A stretch of DNA of 64,000 bases from Alisma plantago-aquatica (lineage: Eukaryota > Streptophyta > Magnoliopsida > Alismatales > Alismataceae): positions 884,577,335-884,641,334 of the forward strand of contig OY856410.1 in assembly GCA_963693085.1 (NCBI GenBank), written 5' to 3'. The notes beneath the pieces are model-generated. The model ran no database searches. It was not told the origin of the DNA and worked only from the letters and a program-made list of their open reading frames with translations. The translations under genes and the position numbers were made by a program. Positions 12,220-23,237 of this stretch are shown here, piece after piece (the first letter of the stretch is position 1; the number at the start of each line of letters is the position of its first letter).

Positions 12220-13330
12220 CGCTACCACGTGTCACTTGGTGGGGGTGGGCTCACTCCTCCTTGCATGGTTCGCTTGAACCGGCTGCTCTAGGCTCTGAGT
12301 TTGCCTAATTTTTGGGCCGGTTTGCTTCTGGTTTGAGCGCTGGCTGACCTAGTCCGCTCCCTCTCTCACAGATCGCGTTCTCCGCGATCCCAAAGCTTGA
12401 TGCCTACGTATGTCGTCGTCATGAGGATGGATCTGCGGTGAAGGCTCGATCTCCAATCTCATCTCCTAATCACAACCCAAAGTTCCTAAGAGCTCCGGTG
12501 GACGACCTGCTCCACCTCCGGCCCCTCAGCACGCCGCTGCCATAGGGATTTCACGTAAGGAATCGCCCTTCACGCAAGAGCCCACCCACTGGCGCCGCCT
12601 CTGGCTGGACTCTGATTCGTCATGCTTGACGTCAGAGTCACAGTGGGGCTCTGTTCATGAGGGCTGCCTCCGTCAGGTTCTCCTCCGGTAGATCTCCATC
12701 TCTCTCTGCCATCATCTTCTCCGGCAAGATGGCGTCATGCCTTCACCTCATTGGAATCCTCTCGATCTCCTTAAACGAGCACCAGAAACATGCTCGATCT
12801 CGCTGCTGGGTGGGGCTGCAGCCTTGCCGCTGTGCTTGAACCTGATGCCTACGTGCGTCGTTCCCTGCTTGATGGCGTCGACATCGTTTCGTCAGTCCTC
12901 GTACCGTCGTCGGTCTTCCCTCCCCTTTCCTTTCTCGGTGGACTGAGGTTCATCGACTTGCCGCTTGACGTCTCTGTCTACGGTGTCTTCCCTCTAAGAG
13001 TTCATCACGGGCATCCTCACTAGTTCCTGTGAGGACCTCCTCCTGCGAGAACTGGGTTTCTCTCCCCGTCACCCTTCTCGGTTTTCTTGCTATCTGCTAC
13101 AACTTCCAAAGGAGAGGAGTACGAAGAAGTATCGATAACCTCCAGTATAGAGAGCCTCCCCGTACTTATGAGGGATCAACTCTTCTCCTCGAGGCTGAAC
13201 TGCATACACTACCAAACACACGTCCGAGTCCACGTTCAAGGACGTGGAGTAAGAGGTGGCTTAGTGCTTCCGGTCACCCGTCTATGATCTACGAGACTAC
13301 TATCTAACCATCCAACACAAGACATCGAAT
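12220..13330. other. GC-rich block in N left LTR
   Basis: About 1.1 kb is clearly richer in G and C than the rest of the LTR and holds many CpG. A phrase near 12398 (gatgcctacgtatgtcgtcg) recurs in similar form near 12844. It repeats at about 17845-18955 in the other LTR and corresponds in place to a diverged block in F (about 47640-48620). In element sense it lies just upstream of the donor-like site at 12201, so it may be a leader exon. I recognise no protein in it. Confidence 0.6.
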
Positions 13331-13758
13331 AATGACCTGGCTGCCATGATGTTAATTCCCATCTTATGGGGCACGTGATACTAGGCTGCAAATTAGAACT
13401 TAGGCTAATTGCTCAGAACCTTGGTTCATCACTCATAAATATTCACATTATTTCACACATTTCAAACCTAAATATCTCTCTCTAGGAGGACCCCATTGCC
13501 ACCAAAATTTAACCATAGCTTCTTCACTACTCAATCTTCCTTCTACTCAAATTTGGTGCCAAAACTCAATGGTTATACCATCCAATTAAATTTCCTCAAA
13601 AGGCATAAAAAGAGAGATCTTCACCGTGATATCAACATCACATCAACATAACTACTTCATCAAAATCTTGGAACTCTCAAAATAGCTCAATCATATGATT
13701 TCACTTATGTCAGTGGACATTTAGGATTCTAAAAGTCCACTCCATCACATCCTACACA

Positions 13759-13846
13759 CCTTAAAAGAAATTCTGTCCTCGGAATTAAGCCAGAAAAACC
13801 ACTTTGTCACATCATATACATCTTAAAAGAACTTTCATCCTCGAAA
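13759..13846 (-). promoter_or_regulatory. Element N polypurine tract, present twice
   Basis: On the minus strand, CCGAGGACAGAATTTC followed by TTTTAAGG (13782-13759) ends ten bases from the LTR, as expected for the plus-strand primer. A second, similar run (TCGAGGATGAAAGTTC then TTTTAAGA, about 13846-13821) lies about 60 bases further in. Both are followed by a gtGTAnGATGTGA-like phrase, so the whole tract-LTR edge seems duplicated. Confidence 0.7.
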
Positions 13847-16095
13847 GTCAACCATATTCGTACTCCAAGGAAAACTACCATGACTTCATCCACATGTAGG
13901 CACTATTCTATGTGTAACATATCCGTAAAGGTTACCTAGAACCATGTATCCAAAGCACTATTAGGGGGGTTTACAACCATCTTGGTGCACAAACACTCTG
14001 TTCAAGGTTAAACTCTGGGTTTAGAAACTTCGATTATGTCATGACGTATCTCATATATCAGGGTTGCACCCTTACCTTAACCCGTGCATTAGGATTTCTA
14101 CGTCATATTAACATGTTCCACAGAAGTTAACTAAAGTTAACTGATTGTATCAAGGTGTCATAAACATATTTATTGAGCTAATTTGTTAGAACATGTTCTA
14201 CATTAACATATGCCTTTTAGGAGGGAGTTAACTAAAGTTAACCCACTTTATCCATCTGAATCATATTGAGGTGTCACCATCATTATGTTGTGCTAACTTT
14301 CAAACTATATTTTTATCATTATTAAGCACTAAGCTTAACACTTTGTGTAACATATTTCATTCATATGATCTTATTTCATTGTTCATCTTAAATTGCAACA
14401 GTTAGTAGTGATCTCATCACAAGATTAACCAACCATATCACTTTAGCATCATTATTCATGTGTATGGTTAACTATTTATGCATTCATATTTATTAAAGCA
14501 TCTCGAAGTTTCCATCATGCCATATATCACATCTTGATATTAGATTGCATCCTTACAATTATTGTATCATGGTTGTGCTAAACAAACTTTGGTGAGTGTG
14601 TAATAAAACACATATCAAAACATCATCTAGTCCAATTGAGGTTCTCCTGGCCCATCTCATGAGGGTAGTTCCAGGCTCAGTCTCTCTGAGCTAACTCATG
14701 TCTGTGAGTGTCTCATATGCACATGCTTTATCTTTCCTCTCTTAGTCTAGGGTTTTCGGATTACCTCATTGGCACAAGTGATAGCCTTACAAGCTCTAGC
14801 CACATAAGCACAAACCAAAACATGCTATGACATAATATTCATAGGTCTTCTACCCATGACACATCTTACCCAAAACTTTCTTATATACACCACTAGATTC
14901 CTATGTGGGAAACCATCAACCCGAGCATGAGGCTTCACAGAACTAACATAGCTACCTCCTCCAGGGTCTTGGGCTCTCTCCCTCACCGAGATGGCAGGCA
15001 CTCATATTCATGTTCACATGCACATATATCCAGCCTCTCTCTGTCTCTAGGATTTGGTCCTCCCAAGGACATCTAGGGTTCAAGAAAACTATAGGAATCA
15101 TACATAGAGTGACTCAACTCAATCACTCAGGAGTATTCTAGTTTAGGACATATCATATCACATATTTCTCATATTGTGGAGTCTAGGTTCTCTGACCTTC
15201 TCCCTGTGGGTCTCGCTCTCTCTTGAGCTAACCCCAAACCGGTCCTAACACTAGAGGTCCTCCTTTGTAAAAGAGCTTGAGGCCCATGCTGACTCACAAC
15301 CTTGTCTTAACTTAACATATCTTATCTCATAAAAGAACTCATACTTGCATCATCAAAACTTATATCAAATCCTCAAACTGAACTTAAGTCCTCGAAGACA
15401 ATCACATATCATCATAAACATCGTATGTCTTCTATATAAGACCTACATCATATCATCAAAACTTATTTCATCTCATCCATCTATCATATATTCCAAACAA
15501 GGCTCTAGACATCTAATCTAAAACTACACTCTCTTCTAGACTGATGTCATTCACTTTCACTTAGGTTGCATGACCACCTCCTACTCGTACATGTGTGGGG
15601 ACACATTTTTGTAATACATATACATAATAGAATATTATATAGTTTTTCTCCAATAAAACAAGCGTCAGAGAAAACTACCAAGGTTCGATCCGATTGGAAT
15701 AAAAAACCAAATCTAGAAACGAGTGCCCCACACATAGTAGAGAGTACAGTGTCATGAAAACTAGTGAAAAGGGTGAGAACAAGGGGTAGACTAGTGTAGC
15801 TACTCTAGACAACATGCGCAATATGTCTAGGGTTTCTCTTCCCTTGATGCACGTCATTTCCAAATAGTGCAACGTCCCATACCGCTGCACTACAAGGAAA
15901 GAACGACATCTCAGGACTTGCTACTCAACAAGCACCAGTCTACACCTAGTTCTCGGACATCTAGGTGCTAACCTAGAGGCTAGGTCAGATCTAGTGTCTA
16001 AAAGACAACTAATCTAACCCTAAAGATTATTAAGGTTCAATGTTCTTTAGTTTTGAGTTGCATGATGAGCAAATGTCAGGCTTTGCTATTTTTCA

Positions 16096-16108
16096 TGCTC
16101 TGATACCA
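16096..16108 (-). promoter_or_regulatory. Element N primer-binding site (tRNA-Met initiator)
   Basis: TGCTCTGATACCA on the plus strand is TGGTATCAGAGCA on the minus strand, two bases from the LTR at 16111. It fixes the orientation of N as minus. Confidence 0.92.
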
Positions 16109-16110
16109 CC

Positions 16111-19100
16111 TATGATGTCCCCGGATTTTCTAAAACTTAATCTGATGTGTGACGTCCAAATTGAAACCCTCACCTCAGTGAGAATCCCAATTTAAACATC
16201 CCACACGTGGCTAAGAAGAAGAAAATCGAGGGAGTCAGAAGGAAACAACAGTAGCACTTGTACATGAACAATAATAAAACCATACACACATGTTCACCAT
16301 TCAACATATAATTACAACATGAATTGTTACAACATTTGATATTACATATTGAACAGCAAACTTAAACATATACATGTACTACCACTAGACTGCAGGATCT
16401 TAAGACAACAAGTCCACCTGTACATCAGCTCGCTATACAACTCTCACTATCCTGGATCTTCAAGAGCATAACCACAACCTAAACAAAAGATTACATGCGG
16501 TACACGTCAGCACAATATTTCAAGAATATTGTACTGAGTACGCCTACGTGTCTTTTATATACCTCTCATCATATCTTGGCAATAAGATAAAACTAATACT
16601 TGGCAGTAACAGAAGAATATAAGAAAAGTGTATACTTGCACAAGGATATTCATTAACAAAAGAGAACACATATTTTAAGCTTATTTTCCATTATATACCA
16701 AGGCCTTTATGATCACTACCAAAGAGTTAGATCATTTGTACAAGGTGACCACTACCAAAGAGTTAGGTCAGACCACTACCAAAGAGTTAGGTCATATGTA
16801 CAATGTGACCACTACCAAAGAGTTAGGTCACTTCCAAGCACACTACCAAAGAGTTAGTGCTTTCATATAATGGAACAGATATATTATGTTTGATGTGTTC
16901 ATAACAATAAGTATGAAAAGCTCAAACAAAATAGTATATAAGAACAATCATTTCAATCAATACCATATGCCAAGTCTTTACTACTATATAACACAAGCAT
17001 ATTGTATAATAAGCCAAGCAAGAGGTAATGGCGTACCTTCCAAAGAGATAGATCATACTAAACACATCTTCCTCATGTAATCTATATCCTTGGTCAACCC
17101 TGATTAAGATAAGATCATATACTATCATCAGGTTCTCATCATCATACTTCTCATCTTAACCCTAATCGTGTTCATTAGGGTTTCACTTAGTCATTATGTT
17201 ATATACATTATTACTTGTCTTCTTATAATTAGGTTACTGATCTTATATTCAAGATTAGAGTACATAATATGATTACCTGGTTACATATGATTATGTGCAC
17301 ATGTTAACCCTATGTTACATGTATTAATCATATTAAGGTTTATATCACATTAAGGGCAAACATTATCATATAACATGAATTATGTGTATCATCCTGATCT
17401 CATACTTAAATATGAGGTTCCAGATACTGATATGAGTCTATTCTGTAAATTCTATCATTTATTGAGCATGCTTGTATTCATTGCATTTTCTTTAGGGTTA
17501 TTAGCCCTAATTATCCATATAAAGCAAACTACATGATTTCATACATCAACATGACCGTAACTGACATCATATGCATTATACACATAATTATAGCCTTACA
17601 AACATTTTTCCATAATTTTAGGTTATCATTTAGTATTTACTACTCATGAACTAAGCATTCTATATCTTACATGATATCCCTGATATTAGTTCGTCAAAAG
17701 TCTGCTATTATGCTTCTATATTGTTCTACATATTTTTCTGAGAATTTCGGTATTTTACTTATATTTTTCTGATGCTCGAGCTAATTTCTATGAATTATCT
17801 AAGAACTGGATATATTTGAGCATTTACCTTGTTCAGCCAATGGAACGCTACCACGTGTCACTTGGTGGGGGTGGGCTCACTCCTCCTTGCATGGTTCGCT
17901 TGAACCGGCTGCTCTAGGCTCTGAGTTTGCCTAATTTTTGGGCCGGTTTGCTTCTGGCTTGAGCGCTGGCTGACCTAGTCCGCTCCCTCTCTCACAGATC
18001 GCGTTCTCCGCGATCCCAAAGCTTGATGCCTACGTATGTCGTCGTCATGAGGATGGATCTGCGGTGAAGGCTCGATCTCCAATCTCATCTCCTAATCACA
18101 ACCCAAAGTTCCTAAGAGCTCCGATGGACGACCTGCTCCACCTCTGGCCCCTCAGCACGCCGCTGCCGTAGGGATTTCACGTAAGGAATCGCCCTTCACG
18201 CAAGAGCCCACCCACTGGTGCCGCCTCTGGCTGGACTCTGATTCGTCATGCTTGACGTCGGAGTCACAGTGGGGCTCTGTTCATGAGGGCTGCCTCCATC
18301 AGGTTCTCCTCCGGTAGATCTCCATCTCTCTCTGCCATCATCTTCTCCGGCAAGATGGCGTCATGCCTTCACCTCATTGGCATCCTCTCGATCTCCTTAA
18401 CGAGCACCAGAAACATGCTCGATCTCGCTGTTGGGTGGGGCTGCAGCCTTGCCGCTGTGCTTGAACCTGACGCCTACGTGCGTCGTTCCCTGCTTGATGG
18501 CGTCGACATCGTTTCGTCAGTCCTCGTGCCGTCGTCGGTCTTCCCTCCCCTTTCCTTTCTCGGTGGACTGAGGTTCATCGACTTGCCGCTTGACGTCTCT
18601 ATCTACAGTGTCTGCCCTCCAAGAGTTCATCACGGGCATCCTCACTAGTTCCTGTGAGGACCTCCTCCTGCGAGAACTGGGTTTCTCTCCCCGTCGCCCT
18701 TCTGGGTTTTCTTGCTATCTGCTACAACTTCCAAAGGAGAGGAGTACGAAGAAGTATCGATAACCTCCAGTATAGAGAGCCTCCCCGTACTTATGAGGGA
18801 TCAACTCTTCTCCTCGAGGCTGAACTGCATACACTACCAAACACACGTCCGAGTCCACGTTCAAGGACGTGGAGTAAGAGGTGGCTTAGTGCTTCCGGTC
18901 ACCCGTCTCTGATCTACGAGACTACTATCTAACCATCCAACACAAGACATCGAATAATGACCTAGCTGCCATGATGTTCATTCCCATCTTATGGGGCACG
19001 TGATACTAGGCTGCAAATTAGAACTTAGGCTAATTTCTCAGAACCTTGGTTCATCAGTCATAAATATTCACATTATTTCACACATTTCAAACCTAAATAT

Positions 19101-19373
19101 CTCTCTCTAGGAGGACCCCATTGCCACCCAAATTTAACCATAGCTTCTTCACTACTCAATCTTCCTTCTACTCAAATTTGGTGCCAAAACTCAATGGTTA
19201 TACCATCCATTTAATTTCCTCAAAAGGCATAAAAAGAGAGATCTTCACCGTGATATCAACATCACATCAACACAACTACTTCGTAAAAATCTTGGAACTC
19301 TCAAAATAGCTCAATCATATGATTTCACTTATGTCCGTGGACATTTAGGATTCTAAAAGTCCACTCCATCACA
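16111..19373 (-). repeat. Element N LTR, right copy (5' LTR in element sense)
   Basis: This is almost identical to 10485-13749. Its outer plus-strand end reads TATGATGTCC where the left copy has TGTGACGTCC, two G-to-A or C-to-T changes at the terminus. It carries the same hairpin row (about 16709-16862), GC-rich block and donor-like site (minus-strand GT at 17827-17826). Confidence 0.93.
16709..16862 (-). repeat. Row of five hairpins, N right LTR
   Basis: Same layout as at 11083-11236. Here the fifth hairpin is perfect: AAGCAC, the loop ACTACCAAAGAGTTA, then GTGCTT. Confidence 0.85.
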
Positions 19374-19378
19374 CCTAC
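19374..19378. repeat. Target duplication of element N, right copy (CCTAC)
   Basis: Exact match to 10480-10484. B's gag resumes at the next base. Confidence 0.92.
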
Positions 19379-20420
19379 ACCACCACCTAGATTCAGTACC
19401 CAGACGCAGTGGACGTCAAATAGGGGTAGAGGACGAAGTTTACCACCATAAGGAGCCCGTACCTCAGCATCTGTGTCGGTTACAGGACCATCCAGACCTC
19501 AACAAGGGATCAAAAGCTGTTTCATATGTGGAAAGATGGGGCATCTGATGAAGGATTACAGAGCCCGAGAGGTAACTATGACTCAACCTCAAAGGTAGAG
19601 TCAGCAAGGTTCTCAAAGGAGACATTTTCTAGATGGCACTAGAGGACGTGGACAAGCGTCCCAAGCTGGATCATTGGCACACAGTCATCGAGAACCAAAT
19701 CAACCACAGGTGATGGTGAGATTCTATGCGATAAATCCACCTGATGTAGTGATCAACCCTCGGTTTGTGACAGGTCAGATGAAATTGTTTTATTCTGATA
19801 TGTCAACATCGTGCATCGTATTTGTTTTAATTGATCTGGGTGCTACACATTCTTTTATCACTCAAAGAGCGATTCTTGACTGCAATATGATAGTTGGTCA
19901 TAGGGAAGAGAGTGTGAAGTTGGAGACTCCTTTGATGGGATCTGCCGTGTTGCGGGAGGTGTGTTCTCCCTACATCCTTTTCTTTTCTGAGCATCACGTT
20001 CAAGTGGATCTTATACCACTTGAGATGCATGGGTTCGATATAATCCTTGGGATGGATACCTTAGAAAGGTATAAAGTTGTCTTGGATTGTGAATCCAAGC
20101 AGGCTGTGTTCATAGATAATAGTGACACATGGATCTTTCGAGGAGATAGAAAGATTTTTCCAACCTGTCTTGTGTCATCTATGGTAGCTGAAAAGCTGAT
20201 GAGGCAAGGGTGTTATGCATTCTTGGCCCATGTGGTACATACCACCATGGAGAGTTCTAATCCTGCTGAAGTTCTTGTAGTCAGGAAATTTGAAGATGTA
20301 TTTCCTGAAGAACTTCCAGGTGTACATCCGCCCCGAGAGATTGATTTTGAGATTAATCTAATTCTAGACACACAACCAATAGCACAAACACCGTATAGGA
20401 TGGCGCCTGCTGAGATGGTA
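19379..20420 (+). pseudogene. Element B gag end (zinc knuckle) and protease
   Basis: The frame of gag continues from before N. Stops fall at 19449-19451 and 19596-19598. A CCHC zinc knuckle for RNA binding is readable at 19518-19559 as CFICGKMGH, but its last Cys codon is TAC (Tyr). After that an open frame from 19674 holds the aspartic protease: FVLIDLGATHSFIT near 19826-19867, where the usual D-S/T-G active site reads D-L-G, then HGFDIILGMD near 20028-20057. The linker to reverse transcriptase (EVLVVRKFEDVFPEELPG, PPREIDFEI) follows. With the active-site change and knuckle loss, neither domain should work. Confidence 0.9.
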
Positions 20421-21620
20421 AACTCAATATACAACTACAAGAGTTGCTGGAGAAGGTTTCATCCGACCAAGCACTTCACCCTGGGGTGCTCCGGTCCTCT
20501 TTGTTAAGAAAAAGGATGGGTCTATGTGATTATGCATTGACTATAGATAGTTAAATAAAGTAACAATAAAGAATAAGTATCCTTTGCCAAGGATTGGTGA
20601 CCTCTTTGACCAGTTGCGTGGTGCAACTATTTTCTCAAAGATAGATTTGAGATCGGGATATCATCAATTGTGTATAAAGGAGGGTGACATATCCAAGTCT
20701 GCCTTTAGGACAAGGTATGGTCACTATGAGTTCATAGTTATGTCATTTGGACTAACTAATGCACCAGCTGCATTTATGGAACTCATGAATAGAATCTTTC
20801 GACCTTTTCTTGATTAGTGTGTTGTCATCTTCATATATGACATCTTGATCTACAGTAGAGATGCTCATCCACACGAATAACATCTTCGTCAGGCTCTAAC
20901 TTTACTAGTAGAGCATAAGTTATATGCTAAGTTTAGCAAGTGTGAGTTCTGGCTACCAGAAATTTCTTTTCTTGGACACGTAATATCTACATCAGGTATA
21001 CGTGTTGACCCTAAAAAGGTAGAATCTGTCCTGCAATGGGAACGGTCGAAGACACCAACGGAGATTCGAAGTTTCTTAGGGTTGGCGAGCTATTACAGGA
21101 GGTTCATTAAGAACTTCAGTTCTATAGCTTTACCCTTGACTAAGTTAACCAGGAAAGATGTTCCTTTTGTCTGGAATGACAAGTGTCAACAATCATTCCA
21201 ACTGTTGAAGGAAAGGTTGACAAGTGCACCAGTGTTGGTGCGACCTGAGCAAGGGAAAGGGTATATAGTTTTCTGTGATGCCTCTAACAATGGACTAGGA
21301 TGTGTGTTAATGCAGGATAAAAAAGTGATTTTTTTTTCTTCTCGATAGCTTAAGAAACACAAGGAGAATTATCTGACACATGATCTAGAACTAGTTGTTG
21401 TAGTCCATGCCTTGAAAATCTAGAGACATTACCTCTATGTAGAAACATTCTAGATTTTCACTGACCATAAGAGCCTAAAGTACATCTTTTCTAAGCATGA
21501 GCTAAACATGAGGCAATTCCTCTAGATGGAGTTAATCAAGGACTATGATTGTACAATTAATTATCATCTAGGGAAGGCCAATGTGGTTGCTGAAGCTTTG
21601 AGTAGGAAATCAGCAACACC
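20421..21620 (+). pseudogene. Element B reverse transcriptase and RNase H
   Basis: Reverse transcriptase copies the element RNA into DNA, and RNase H removes the RNA strand. Two small indels between about 20415 and 20465 shift the frame from protease to RT. Readable RT blocks are [18 protein letters not shown] (20635-20670), [25 protein letters not shown] (20740-20778) and the catalytic box, which here is FIYDILIYS (20830-20856). The first Asp of the usual F-x-D-D is Tyr. Then come FLGHVIS, the connection [20 protein letters not shown] (21088-21147), and RNase H with [16 protein letters not shown] and FTDHKSL, ending NVVAEALSRKS. In-frame stops: 20527, 20548, 20815, 20878, 21346, 21421, 21451 and 21523. 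Nearly all are explained by C-to-T or G-to-A changes. Confidence 0.92.
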
Positions 21621-21779
21621 AGCCCTAGATAAAGCACAACTAAATTCTTTTGTGTGCTCTAGGAGGGATATGCTTATCTCTTTAAGGTAAGACAATGTAT
21701 AGTTAAGAGTATCTTTGTTATCAAAGTTATTAGCTGAGATTCACATAAAACCTACTATGAGATAACAGATTAAGGAAGC

Positions 21780-23184
21780 ACAACAAACTGATGCAGTAGT
21801 TCAGCAGATTAGGTCAGAATATGGTAGCGAGAAACGAGAAGGTTTCCATGATTTAGATGATCAGGTAGCCTGTTATCATGGTAGAATGATAGTACTTAAT
21901 GTGGATGACTTAAGGAAATTAGTCCTGGAAGAAGATCATTCCTCAATGTATGGTATGCATCCAGGAAGCACCAAGATGTATCATAACTTGAAAGATATGT
22001 ATTGGTGGCCTGGATTGATGAAAGACATTGCTGAGTTTGTTATGCGGTGTCCAGTGTGTCAGTAGGTTAAAGTTGAACACCATAAGCCCGCAGGAACAAT
22101 GCAACCTTTGCCTATACCACAGTGGAAGTGGGATCATGTGACCCTGGATTTTTTGGTTGGGTTACCCAGAACAGCTAAAGGTCATGATTCCATATGGGTA
22201 ATAGTTGATAGGTTGACAAAGATAGTACATTTCTTACCTATCAAAACAACCTATTCTGCTGAGAAGTTGGCACAGTTATATGTAGATGAGATAGTGAGGC
22301 TGCATGGGGTCCCAGTTACCATTGTTTCTGACAGAGGTCCCCAATTTATGAATCATTTTTGGGAGCAACTTCATAAAGCCTTAGGCACACAGTTAAGGTT
22401 TAGTACAACCTTTCATCCTCAGACAGATGGACAATCAGAGAGGACTATACAGACCTTGGAGGACTTTCTTAGGGCATGTGTCTTCCAGTTTATAGGAAGT
22501 TGGGATCTACATCTAAGTTTGATAGAGTTTTCCTACAACAATAGCTATCAACGCATCATTGACATGGCACCTTATGAAGCTTTGTATGGTAGACATTGTA
22601 GATCTCCCCTATATTGGTATGAAATTGGTGAATATCAACTTTTGGGTCCTGATCTTGTGCAGAAGACCACCGAGAAGATTAAAATAATACAACAACAATT
22701 AAAGACTGCATAGGATAGATAGAAATCTTACATTGATAAGAGTCGTAGACCTTTAGAATTCCAGGTTCGAGACATAGTGTACCTCAAGCTCTCACCTTGG
22801 AAGGGAGTTCTTAGATTTGGAAGGAAAGGAAAGTTAGCTCCAAGATTTATGGGGCCTTATCCAATCATTGAACGGATTGGAAAGGTAGCTTATAAGTTGG
22901 AGTTACCACTTGAGCTGCAAAAGTTACACCCAATGTTCCACATTTCCATGCTAAGGAAATGTCATCCTAACACAGAATCAGTTCTGCAACCTGTAGAAGT
23001 AGAATTAAACAATGATATATCTTATGTCGAAGGAGCTATGTTGATCCTTGACAGAAGGATCAAGATGTTGAAAAAGAAAGACATTAGTATTGTAAAAGTC
23101 CTCTGGAATCATCGTGGCATTGAAGAAGCTACATGGTAACTAGAGAAAGAAATGAGGAAGAAATACCATACTCTTTTCTCTTAA
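21780..23184 (+). pseudogene. Element B integrase with chromodomain
   Basis: Integrase inserts the DNA copy, and the chromodomain of chromoviruses directs it to heterochromatin. The HHCC zinc finger spans about 21935-22065 and is followed by a stop at 22063-22065. The core is the best-kept part, open from 22099 to 22710 (204 residues). Asp17 (VTLDFLVG), Asp78 (VSDRGPQF) and Glu114 (GQSERTIQ) give a D,D-35-E triad. The later RSPLYWYEIGE and the GPYPI segment are clear. The chromodomain near 23030-23150 reads LILDRRIKMLKKKDI, VKVLWNHRGIEEATW, the form of the Tekay/Del clade. Stops fall at 22711-22713, shortly after it, and at 23137-23139. The natural stop is at 23182-23184. From RT to the end the frame does not shift, so decay is mostly by base substitution. 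Confidence 0.93.
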
Positions 23185-23202
23185 AATGTTTTGTTAATGA
23201 TT

Positions 23203-23237
23203 TTGGGGGACGAAATCCTTGTAAGGGGTGGATAATT
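23203..23237 (+). promoter_or_regulatory. Element B polypurine tract region
   Basis: The purine runs ggggacgaaat and aaggggtggataa lie directly before the LTR start at 23238, matching 2088-2122 of element A. Confidence 0.82.

Larger units (their letters stand above)
10485..13749 (-). repeat. Element N LTR, left copy (3' LTR in element sense)
   Basis: This is a direct repeat of 16111-19373. It holds the hairpin row (11083-11236), an AT-rich middle and a GC-rich block (about 12220-13330). On the minus strand it has donor-like CAAG|GTAAAT (GT at 12201-12200), acceptor-like AATCAG|GG (AG at 11475-11474) and donor-like GAAG|GTACG (GT at 11410-11409). ORFs in the GC-rich block run on the plus strand, against the element, and are probably incidental. 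Confidence 0.93.
13750..16110 (-). other. Element N internal region, non-coding
   Basis: This is 2.36 kb between the LTRs. I read both strands and found no gag, protease, reverse transcriptase or integrase motif. Short open frames (for example at 15547-15890) have no recognisable content. On the element's strand it runs from the primer site at its right end to two polypurine-like runs at its left end. Confidence 0.8.
10485..19373 (-). mobile_element. Element N: non-coding (LARD-like) LTR retrotransposon inside B's gag
   Basis: This is a complete insertion of 8,889 bp with 3.27-kb LTRs (10485-13749 and 16111-19373), a 2.36-kb internal region and perfect CCTAC duplications. The primer site lies beside the right LTR on the minus strand and the polypurine tract beside the left one, so the element reads right to left. 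Size and the lack of any recognisable gag or pol fit the large retrotransposon derivatives (LARDs), which depend on proteins from other elements. The LTR starts TGTGACGTCC and ends CATCACA, giving a TGTGA inverted terminus. By eye the two LTRs differ at about eight places in the first 450 bases, so N is the youngest element in the window. Related sequence is at 46307-49197. Confidence 0.93.

Noticed and set aside
12657..13307. Overlapping plus-strand open frames in N's LTR (and 18283-18932 in the other copy)
   Set aside because: They lie on the strand opposite to the element, in a GC-rich block where long frames arise by chance. They appear twice only because the LTR is a direct repeat, and differ by frameshifts between the copies (near 12772 against 18399).
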